Source of the DNA: Acidobacteriota bacterium
GTDB taxonomy: Bacteria; Acidobacteriota; Thermoanaerobaculia; Gp7-AA8
DNA: 5,275 nt
Assembly: GCA_003223695.1 (NCBI GenBank)
Contig: QHVY01000142.1
Location: 1-5,275, forward strand
Reading direction: 5' to 3'
The position numbers and the translations under genes were made by a program. The notes beneath the pieces are model-generated. The model was not told the DNA's origin. It was given only the letters and a program-made list of their open reading frames with translations, and did not search any database. Position 1 is the stretch's first letter. Every line of letters starts with the position of its first letter. This document shows positions 1 through 5,275 of this stretch, piece by piece.

Positions 1-1
1 G

Positions 2-1537
2 AACGGCTACAAACTTCACGCGGAGGTAGAACGTGTGCTGACCGGCGTTGGCTTCACGAAATCGGATTGGGAGCGGCCGATTCATGAATTCAGCGGCGGG
101 CAGCAGAACCGGGCGATGCTCGCGCGCGTGCTGCTCACGAAGGTCGACCTCCTTCTGCTCGACGAACCGACGAATCACCTTGATTTGAACGGCATCGAAT
201 TTCTCGAAGAGTTTCTGCAGTCATTCAAAGGAAGCTTTCTTCTGATCTCGCACGACCGGACGTTTCTCAACCGCACGATCGAGAAGATCGTCGAGCTCGC
301 GCATGGAAAGCTGATCGAGTACCACGGCAACTATGAGCGCTTTCTCCAGCTTCGCGAAGAGCGCATCGACAAGATGGCCACGGACTACGAGCGGCAGCAG
401 GAGTTCATCGAGCGTACGCAGGAATTCATCCGCCGCAACATCGCCGGGCAGAAGACGAAGCAAGCGAAATCGCGGCGCAAAATGCTGGCGAAACTCGATG
501 AAGCGGAACGGCCGGAAATCGACGAGACGTTCGCGAATTTTCGTCTCGAGGCTGGACCGCGATCAGGGGCCCTCGCGCTGACGGCAGATCACATCACCGC
601 AGGCTACGACGACAAAGCAGTCGTCGGCGATTTCACGATCACGGTTCGCCGCGGCGAGCGCTACGCGATCATGGGGCCGAACGGCTCGGGCAAATCGACG
701 CTTCTGAAAACGTTCGCCGGCCGGCTGCAGCCGCTGGCCGGCTCGGTCGCGTACGGACACAACGTCCGCGTCGGCTACTACGACCAAACCCTCGGCGACC
801 TCGATCCGCTGGGAAGAGTCATCGACGAAGTGTGGAATCTCGATCACACGCGGACAGAAGAACAGGTGAGGAACTATCTCGCGCAGTTTTCATTCTTCGA
901 TGACGATGTGTTCAAGAAAACGCGCGACCTCTCCGGCGGCGAACGCGGACGGCTGGCGCTGGCGAAGATCATGTACGTCGGCGGTAACGTGATGCTGCTC
1001 GATGAGCCGACAAATCACCTCGACGTCTACACGCGCGAGGCTCTCGAAGAGGCGCTGGAGCGATTCACCGGCGCGCTCGTCGTCGTGTCGCACGATCGCT
1101 ACTTCATCGATCGCGTCGCGGAGAACATCATTCTGGTCGAGGATGGGCGGGCGGAGGTCTACGCGGGCAATTACAGCGACCTCGTGGAGAGATTGAAGGT
1201 GGGCGTTGCGCAGCCGCGTGTGGCGGCCGGCCCTTCGGCCGGCCGTGTGCCGGCTGGAGAGCCGGCACCCACACACAAGCCCAAGAAGAAAACCGACAAG
1301 CGCATCAAGAAGATCGAAGAGGAGATCGCCGCGCTCGAAGAGCGCATCGCCTCCGCCGAGCGGGAGCGCGAGCGCAACGACCTCCTGCTGTGCAGCGAAG
1401 AGGTTTATCGCGATGGCGAGCGCATGAAAAAGATCCAGTCGCGGAACGCCGATCTGAAAGCAATGATCGATCTGCTCTACGGAAAGTGGGAAGCGCTGGC
1501 GAAACAGAGGGAAGAGCTGCAAAACGTGGTTGCTTAG
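2..1537 (+). CDS. ABC-F family ATPase (translation factor type), 5' end missing
   Basis: ABC-F proteins are soluble tandem-ATPase proteins without membrane domains that bind the ribosomal E site and act in translation, ribosome rescue or antibiotic protection. Counting residues from the GTG at 35: first-domain signature SGGQ at 20-23, Walker B with DEPTNHLD at 43-50, and H-loop His73. The charged interdomain linker (about 98-165) is the tRNA-contacting arm of the family. The second domain is complete: Walker A GPNGSGKST at 214-222, signature LSGGE at 299-303, DEPTNHLD at 323-330, His353. A Pro/Ala-rich stretch (395-414) leads into a Lys/Glu-rich C-terminal coiled coil (about 420-498), as in Uup/YheS-like members. 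The GTG at 35 is not the real start: the frame is open to the left edge and encodes NGYKLHAEVER, typical of the helical region before the signature. The first Walker A and roughly 120-130 residues therefore lie outside the window. Both catalytic glutamates (44, 324) are present. The exact subfamily cannot be fixed from this fragment. Confidence 0.95.
   Translation, partial: NGYKLHAEVERVLTGVGFTKSDWERPIHEFSGGQQNRAMLARVLLTKVDLLLLDEPTNHLDLNGIEFLEEFLQSFKGSFLLISHDRTFLNRTIEKIVELAHGKLIEYHGNYERFLQLREERIDKMATDYERQQEFIERTQEFIRRNIAGQKTKQAKSRRKMLAKLDEAERPEIDETFANFRLEAGPRSGALALTADHITAGYDDKAVVGDFTITVRRGERYAIMGPNGSGKSTLLKTFAGRLQPLAGSVAYGHNVRVGYYDQTLGDLDPLGRVIDEVWNLDHTRTEEQVRNYLAQFSFFDDDVFKKTRDLSGGERGRLALAKIMYVGGNVMLLDEPTNHLDVYTREALEEALERFTGALVVVSHDRYFIDRVAENIILVEDGRAEVYAGNYSDLVERLKVGVAQPRVAAGPSAGRVPAGEPAPTHKPKKKTDKRIKKIEEEIAALEERIASAERERERNDLLLCSEEVYRDGERMKKIQSRNADLKAMIDLLYGKWEALAKQREELQNVVA
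1218..1274. repeat. 57-base palindromic element (three-way-junction fold) inserted in frame in the ABC-F gene
   Basis: The sequence folds without gaps. An outer 6-bp stem, GTGTGG (1218-1223) with CCACAC (1269-1274), encloses two perfect 9-bp hairpins. The first is CGGCCGGCC (1224-1232), loop CTTC, GGCCGGCCG (1237-1245). The second is GTGCCGGCT (1247-1255), loop GGAG, AGCCGGCAC (1260-1268). Only T1246 is unpaired at the junction. At 57 bases (19 codons) it keeps the reading frame and encodes a Pro/Ala/Gly-rich spacer between the second ATPase domain and the coiled coil. The architecture resembles REP/REPIN-type dispersed palindromes, which are usually intergenic. Calling it an inserted mobile repeat is inference, since only one copy is visible here. 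Confidence 0.7.
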
Positions 1538-1614
1538 TTGCTAGGTTGTTCGGTTGCTAGGTAGGCTGCACCACGTGCCGGACCCAGCAACCCAGCAACT
1601 CAGCAACCCAGGAA
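1530..1614. repeat. Inverted pair of 8-base tandem repeat blocks at the ABC-F/cinA junction
   Basis: The left block (1530-1561) is four octamers: TTGCTTAG, TTGCTAGG, TTGTTCGG, TTGCTAGG. The right block (1583-1614) is four octamers in opposite orientation: CCCAGCAA, CCCAGCAA, CTCAGCAA, CCCAGGAA; the reverse-complement consensus is TTGCTGGG. The blocks match at 24 of 32 positions in direct register, with several extra G-U pairs possible in RNA, and are separated by a 21-base loop that contains CACGTG. The structure covers the ABC-F stop codon (1535-1537) and reaches to where the CinA start would be expected. No T-run follows it, so it is not a standard intrinsic terminator. Its function is unknown. 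Confidence 0.75.
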
Positions 1615-2861
1615 CTGCATCGATCATCGCGATCGGCTCGGAGATGCTCGGGCCGGCGCGCCTGGATACCAATTCGCTGAAGATCACTGCTGTGCTCGAG
1701 GACTTCGGCGTCGCCGTCGCGCGCAAGAGCGTGGTCGGCGACCGGCTGCAGGATCTCGTGGACGAGATTCGCTATTGCATCGGTCACGCGGACATTCTCA
1801 TCACCACCGGCGGACTCGGACCGACTGAAGACGATCTCACGCGCGAGGCGCTCACAGAGGCGTTCGGCCTGCAGATGGAGATCGATCAGTCAATCATCGA
1901 GCGCATCGAGAAGCGCTTCGCCGCGCGTGGCTGGAAGATGCCCGAAGTCAACAAACGACAGGCGAATGTGTTCGCCGGGCAGACGACGCTGCGCAACGAG
2001 CGCGGCACCGCACCCGGATTCTTTCTTGCTGTTCAAGAAAAGAACATCTGGGTGTTTCCTGGAGTGCCACACGAGCTCGAATGGATGCTGGAGACGTATC
2101 TCACTCCGTGGCTGCAGCAGAAAGTTGGGCTTAGAAAACGATTCCGGCGCGTCTTGAAAGTCGCCGGTCTGACAGAGTCTGGCGTCGAGGAGAAACTGAA
2201 GCCGTACTACGAGGCGCACAATCACGAGCCGCTGACGATTCTCGCGAGCGGCGCGCAGATCGAGATTCACCTGCAGGCTGATGGGACCGAAACCGAAGCG
2301 AAAACGGCGATCGACGAGCGTGAGAAAGAATTGCTAACGATATTTAGTGACAAAATTTACGGCTTCGACAGCGACACGCTCGAGGCGGCAATCGGTCGCA
2401 TGCTCATCGAGCGGAAGGCAACTGTGTCGATCGCGGAGTCATGCACCGGTGGGCTGCTGTCGTCGCGCATCACCGACGTGCCGGGCAGCTCGAATTACTT
2501 CCTGGGCGGTGCGGTCTGCTATACGGCCGATGCGAAGATGTTTCTCGCCGGCGTCGATCCGGCTCTCATCCAGCAATTCGGCGAAGTCTCCGAGCAGGTC
2601 GCCGTCGATTTGGCGAAGGGCGTGAGGCGGCGCTTCCATACGACGTACGGAATCGGTGTCACCGGGATTGCCGGGCCGGGCGGGGGGACGGAGGCCAAAC
2701 CGGTGGGCACGTTGCACATCGCAGTGGCGGACTTCAATCATTACGAGCATCGCAAACTCTTCTGGCCGATGACGCGATCGATGTTCAAGTGGTTCGCCAC
2801 TCAATCGGCGCTCGATCTGTTGCGGCTGACGATGTTGCGCGCAGCCACAAAGATCGATTGA
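1554..2861 (+). CDS. cinA: CinA: nicotinamide-nucleotide amidase / MoCF-binding-domain protein
   Basis: CinA proteins salvage pyridine nucleotides in the cytoplasm. The C-terminal PncC domain deamidates NMN to nicotinate mononucleotide, and the N-terminal COG1058 domain acts as an ADP-ribose pyrophosphatase in characterised members. Numbering from the TTG at 1554: N-terminal MoCF-binding-like domain about 22-190, with IIAIGSEML at 24-32, DTNS at 38-41, TTGGLGPTEDDLTREA at 84-99 and FPGVPHE at 168-174; a middle KH-like region about 195-265; PncC domain about 272-430, with AESCTGG at 294-300, the Y323-K328 segment and GVTGIAGPGGG at 368-378. Both domains look intact and the length is near the usual 410-430. 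The start is uncertain. TTG 1554 is the longest option but lies inside the octamer repeat. GTG 1575 has AGGTAGG about 9 bases upstream and is at least as likely. Homology begins only near codon 1614, so the first 20 or so residues are repeat-encoded. The gap from the ABC-F gene is 16 to 37 bases, so co-transcription is plausible. Confidence 0.95.
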   Translation: MLGRLHHVPDPATQQLSNPGTASIIAIGSEMLGPARLDTNSLKITAVLEDFGVAVARKSVVGDRLQDLVDEIRYCIGHADILITTGGLGPTEDDLTREALTEAFGLQMEIDQSIIERIEKRFAARGWKMPEVNKRQANVFAGQTTLRNERGTAPGFFLAVQEKNIWVFPGVPHELEWMLETYLTPWLQQKVGLRKRFRRVLKVAGLTESGVEEKLKPYYEAHNHEPLTILASGAQIEIHLQADGTETEAKTAIDEREKELLTIFSDKIYGFDSDTLEAAIGRMLIERKATVSIAESCTGGLLSSRITDVPGSSNYFLGGAVCYTADAKMFLAGVDPALIQQFGEVSEQVAVDLAKGVRRRFHTTYGIGVTGIAGPGGGTEAKPVGTLHIAVADFNHYEHRKLFWPMTRSMFKWFATQSALDLLRLTMLRAATKID

Positions 2862-3700
2862 CGCAGCGAGTCGGGCTCGAGAACCTCGATTTGATCGCCG
2901 ACTCCCAAGAGCACGGCCTTAGCAACCTCTTCGGCGTCGAAGTGCATTCGAACACGGTCGACGGACACTTCATCGATTCCGCCGAAGCGAATCATTCTGC
3001 GCAGCCAATCGACGACCGGTTGTGATGCGCGGATCACCACTTCGAATCGCGGCAGGCGCTCTTTGAAACGCACGGATGACGAGTCCCAGAATTCGGCGAG
3101 ATCGAAGTTCTCGGGACGTGCAAAGGCTTCGTCGAGAATCGTCGCTTCGCGAACTCGCGACACGCGATAGCTGCGGACATCGCCGTCAATTCGTGCGACG
3201 AGATACCAGATGCTCCCTTTGGCCACCAGGCCGAGGGGATCAAGGATGCGCTGCGACGGGCATTCAGCGTCGCCGTAGAGAATGCGCACTTTCCGATCGC
3301 GCCACACCGCATCCTGAAGCGCCGGCAGATGCGGCACCTGTTCGTTGCTGCGATTCCAGCCGTTGATGTCGATGTAGATCCGTTGTCGCGCCAGTTGCGG
3401 ATTCAATTTCGGAAGGACCAGGTGCAAATCTGCAAGCAGCTTCTCCGGTCGCGTCACGAACAGCGCCTGCACTTCCGCTTCGCTGAGTCCCGTCAGATTT
3501 GCGCGGTAGCCCTCCAGCAAACTCCATCCGCCGCGCGCCCCGCGCTCGGCGACGATCGGCACGCCTGCAGTAGAGAGCGAACTCATGTCGCGATGGATGG
3601 TGCGCTCGGAGACTTCGAGGCGCTTCGCGAGCGCTGCGCTCGTCAATCGACCGTGGAACTGAAGCTGGAGAAGGATCGAAAGAAGTCGGTCGGCGCGCAT
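2801..3700 (-). CDS. YafY-type HTH/WYL-domain transcriptional regulator
   Basis: This is a DNA-binding regulator of the HTH_11 + WYL + WCX (YafY/DeoR-like) family; the WYL domain is thought to sense a ligand. Numbering from the ATG at 3700: winged HTH at about 2-60, with MRADRLLSILLQLQ at the N-terminus and a recognition-helix region SERTIHRDMSSL at 31-42; WYL domain about 120-205, with the IWYLVAR motif at 164-170 and RSYRVSRV at 176-183; WCX-like C-terminal region about 215-290. Its length of 299 aa is typical. A GTG at 3707-3709 would add three residues, but family members start at MRADRLL and that GTG lies inside the inverted repeat, so I chose 3700. No Shine-Dalgarno is visible, so the message may be leaderless or nearly so. 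The 3' end overlaps cinA by 61 bases tail to tail. The gene is divergent from the dehydrogenase, with the probable operator between them, which suggests autoregulation and control of that neighbour. The ligand is unknown. Confidence 0.93.
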   Translation of the reverse strand: MRADRLLSILLQLQFHGRLTSAALAKRLEVSERTIHRDMSSLSTAGVPIVAERGARGGWSLLEGYRANLTGLSEAEVQALFVTRPEKLLADLHLVLPKLNPQLARQRIYIDINGWNRSNEQVPHLPALQDAVWRDRKVRILYGDAECPSQRILDPLGLVAKGSIWYLVARIDGDVRSYRVSRVREATILDEAFARPENFDLAEFWDSSSVRFKERLPRFEVVIRASQPVVDWLRRMIRFGGIDEVSVDRVRMHFDAEEVAKAVLLGVGDQIEVLEPDSLRQSIFVAARNIVSRNRSSAD

Positions 3701-3701
3701 A

Positions 3702-3720
3702 TATGACACATGATGTCATA
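3702..3720. promoter_or_regulatory. Probable operator of the WYL regulator (perfect 7-bp inverted repeat)
   Basis: TATGACA (3702-3708), spacer CATGA, TGTCATA (3714-3720). The arms are perfect reverse complements in a 19-base dyad, the size expected for a winged-HTH dimer. It sits one base upstream of the regulator's ATG (3700, - strand) and four bases before the dehydrogenase ATG (3725), so a bound protein would block both genes. CATAAA at 3717-3722 could serve as a -10 box for the + strand gene, but no convincing -35 accompanies it. Binding by this particular regulator is inferred from position. Confidence 0.65.
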
Positions 3721-3724
3721 AATC

Positions 3725-4702
3725 ATGACCGATGCTATCCACATGAAAACACTCGAAGGAAAAGTCGCCGTAGTCGCCGGATCCGCGCGCGGAGCCGGCC
3801 GCGGAATCGCATGCATGCTCGGCGAGGCAGGTGCCACGGTCTACTGCACCGCGCGGAGCGCGCGTGGGAATCTGGTCACGAAGAAACGGCCGGAGACGAT
3901 CGACGAGACCGCAGAGATGGTCACCGAACACGGCGGCGTCGGAATCGCGGTGCGTGTCGATCACACGATTCCGGCGGAGGTCGAGCGGCTCTTCGATCGG
4001 ATCGCGCGCGAGCAGGGACGACTCGACGTCCTCGTGAACAACGTCAACGGCGACGCGATGTACCAATGGAAGTCGGCCTGGAAAGTTGACCTCGATGTCG
4101 GATTGGAAATTCTCAAAGCGGCGATCTACTCGCACATCGTCAACGTGTACTACGCGGTTCCGCTGATGAAGAAGGGTTTGATCGTGGAGATTACTGACGG
4201 CGATGGTTTCTACTATCGTGGCAATCTCTATTACGACCTGACAAAGACGAATGCCATCAGGCTGGCGATGGACTTCGCCACCGACCTTCGCAAGAAAAAC
4301 ATCGCCTGCGTCGCAATCACTCCGGGGTTTCTGCGATCGGAGGCCGTTCTCGAAACGTTGCATGTGACCGAGTCGAATTGGCGCGATGCGATCAAACGGC
4401 AGCCGATGTTCGCGGAGTCAGAGACGCCATACTTCGTTGGGCGGGCGATCGCGGCGCTGGCTGCCGATCCGAAAGTGATGAAGAAGTCGGGACGCGTCTT
4501 CAATTCATTCGAGCTTGCGCAGGAATATGGCTTCGTCGATGTCGATGGGCGGCTGCCGAAAATCTGGGAATGGATCGCCGGTTCGAAATTTCGTTACAAG
4601 AAAATTGATGATGGTTTTTATGCATATTTTGACATGGACTACGCCTTCCTGGAGAAGGAGGTCAAGAAGCTGCGGAAGGAGATCCGTTCAGCGTCCAACT
4701 AG
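3725..4702 (+). CDS. DHRS1-like short-chain dehydrogenase/reductase (SDR)
   Basis: A cytosolic Rossmann-fold oxidoreductase that probably reduces or oxidises a carbonyl/alcohol with NAD(P)H; the substrate is unknown. Numbering from the ATG at 3725: nucleotide-binding motif GSARGAG at 19-25 (TGxxxGxG class), Arg44 after the second strand (favours NADP(H)), D79, NNVNG at 105-109, catalytic Tyr170 and Lys174 (YDLTK), and PG at 200-201. The segment LAQEYGFVDVDGR (264-276) resembles the C-terminal part of DHRS1-type SDRs. The catalytic Ser expected 13 residues before Tyr170 is Thr157. Beyond the core there is a tail, about 283-325, ending in a charged helix. An ATG at 3743 gives MKTLEGKVAVV, the usual SDR beginning, and is an equally good start; neither has a clear ribosome binding site. 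It is divergent from the WYL regulator and probably under its control, and its 3' end overlaps the protease gene by 15 bases. Confidence 0.93.
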   Translation: MTDAIHMKTLEGKVAVVAGSARGAGRGIACMLGEAGATVYCTARSARGNLVTKKRPETIDETAEMVTEHGGVGIAVRVDHTIPAEVERLFDRIAREQGRLDVLVNNVNGDAMYQWKSAWKVDLDVGLEILKAAIYSHIVNVYYAVPLMKKGLIVEITDGDGFYYRGNLYYDLTKTNAIRLAMDFATDLRKKNIACVAITPGFLRSEAVLETLHVTESNWRDAIKRQPMFAESETPYFVGRAIAALAADPKVMKKSGRVFNSFELAQEYGFVDVDGRLPKIWEWIAGSKFRYKKIDDGFYAYFDMDYAFLEKEVKKLRKEIRSASN

Positions 4703-5242
4703 CAGAAACGCGATCAGATTTGCAATCGTGTGCGCGACGATGAGCGGCCACAGATTGCGCCATCGCCAGAAGACCGCGCCGAAGAGCAAGCCAAGCGGGA
4801 GAATCGAAATCGCGGCCAGCGGCCCCTGGTAAAGATGGTAGAGGAAGCGCAGAAGAGTGCTTGCCGTAATGGCCAGGCCTGCTCCCTGCGGCGAAAGCGC
4901 AGTGATGACATAGCCGCTGACGATCGTTTCCTCAAAAAATGAATTCACCACGATGAACGCGATCATGGCCGTGGGTGCACTCGTGACGACGAATCGAAAG
5001 GGCCGCATGGTCGCCGCAGATGGGTATAGCGAAGCGACAACGAACGCCGTAGTCCAGTACAAAAGTATGTACGCGACAAAGAGAAGGACGCCGGAGATCA
5101 ATCCTTTCGTTGAGAACCAAAGTCCAAGACGGCGCACGCTCCACCCTCGCAATTTCAAGATCATGAGCACGATGACGAGAAGGGCGGCCTCGACGATCAC
5201 GCCGCGAAGAGCACGACCCGTGGTGAGCTCAAGTTCGTGCAT
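4688..5242 (-). CDS. CPBP-family (Abi/Rce1-like) intramembrane glutamic protease
   Basis: CPBP proteins are multi-pass membrane proteases related to the Rce1 CAAX protease; bacterial substrates are mostly unknown. Numbering from the ATG at 5242: hydrophobic segments about 13-31, 47-71, 89-102, 120-135, 141-158 and 164-182, and motif 1 EETIVSG at 104-110 (E104/E105). The second motif is RFLYHLYQG at 132-140 (His136), and the third is HTIAN at 171-175. E104, H136, H171 and N175 correspond to the four catalytic-site residues known from archaeal Rce1. Motif 1 is normally EExxxR, but here the Arg position is Ser109. At 184 residues it is short for the family. The frame stays open upstream to the right edge (11 more codons, mostly ending in G/C, hydrophobic), and no ribosome binding site precedes the ATG, so the true start may lie outside the window. 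The 3' end overlaps the dehydrogenase by 15 bases tail to tail. Confidence 0.87.
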   Translation of the reverse strand: MHELELTTGRALRGVIVEAALLVIVLMILKLRGWSVRRLGLWFSTKGLISGVLLFVAYILLYWTTAFVVASLYPSAATMRPFRFVVTSAPTAMIAFIVVNSFFEETIVSGYVITALSPQGAGLAITASTLLRFLYHLYQGPLAAISILPLGLLFGAVFWRWRNLWPLIVAHTIANLIAFLLVGR

Positions 5243-5275
5243 TCGCCGCAGGAGTACAACCGCGGAGGAGATGAC

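Noticed and set aside
35..37. GTG at 35 as the ABC-F start
   Set aside because: The frame is open to the left edge and encodes typical family sequence; the first Walker A is missing, so the gene is cut by the window.
716..742. GCCGGCC ... GGCCGGC inverted repeat in the ABC-F second domain
   Set aside because: The pairing is imperfect and encodes the conserved segment AGRLQPLAG just after Walker A, so ordinary GC-rich coding explains it.
1218..1274. tRNA-like cloverleaf as a real RNA gene
   Set aside because: It has only two inner arms, no anticodon or T-arm consensus, no CCA end and lies inside a coding sequence.
890..1522. Long antisense open frame (210 codons) opposite the ABC-F gene
   Set aside because: It mirrors conserved ABC-F coding, has no recognisable domain, and is expected from GC-rich codon use on the other strand.
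1528..1614. Intrinsic terminator between the ABC-F gene and cinA
   Set aside because: The stem is long and imperfect with a 21-base loop, and no run of T follows on either strand.
2441..3025. Alternative + frame across the end of cinA and the regulator's 3' end
   Set aside because: Low-complexity Arg/His-rich translation in a shifted frame over the conserved PncC domain; a shadow.
3716..4363. Long antisense open frame (215 codons) opposite the SDR
   Set aside because: It lies entirely over clear SDR motifs and the operator, with no family resemblance of its own.
2801..5242. Possible defence or abortive-infection island (WYL regulator plus Abi/CPBP protein)
   Set aside because: WYL regulators and CPBP proteins do occur near defence systems, but here there is no nuclease, toxin, helicase or phage gene, and the neighbours are housekeeping genes.

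Overview
This is a compact, GC-rich bacterial chromosomal stretch with five protein-coding genes and almost no intergenic space. Codons end mostly in G or C. I see no phage, plasmid, insertion-sequence, CRISPR, tRNA or rRNA signal. The CinA N-terminus (GSEML...DTNS) and the short palindromic repeats fit a soil-type Acidobacteriota genome, but that assignment is a low-confidence impression and not a demonstration.

Layout, left to right. (1) Up to 1537, + strand: the C-terminal three quarters of an ABC-F translation-associated ATPase, cut by the left edge. Its linker carries a 57-base palindromic element at 1218-1274, inserted in frame. (2) 1530-1614: two blocks of four 8-base units facing each other. 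They cover the ABC-F stop codon and the place where the next gene should start. (3) 1554-2861, +: cinA, a full-length two-domain NMN deamidase / ADP-ribose pyrophosphatase type protein whose start codon is obscured by the repeat. (4) 2801-3700, -: a YafY-type HTH/WYL transcription regulator, convergent with cinA and overlapping its end by 61 bases. (5) 3701-3724: a very short divergent intergenic region containing a perfect inverted repeat, the probable operator. (6) 3725-4702, +: a DHRS1-like short-chain dehydrogenase/reductase. (7) 4688-5242 or beyond, -: a CPBP-family intramembrane protease whose end overlaps the dehydrogenase by 15 bases; its reading frame stays open to the right edge.

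Functional reading. The ABC-F gene and cinA look like neighbouring housekeeping genes (ribosome rescue or translation; pyridine nucleotide salvage) read in the same direction. The WYL regulator and the dehydrogenase form a divergent pair around a shared operator, which suggests that the regulator controls itself and the dehydrogenase. The protease is probably unrelated. I do not see a new multi-gene system. The most interesting signals are the two repeat structures, both built into gene parts, and the operator.
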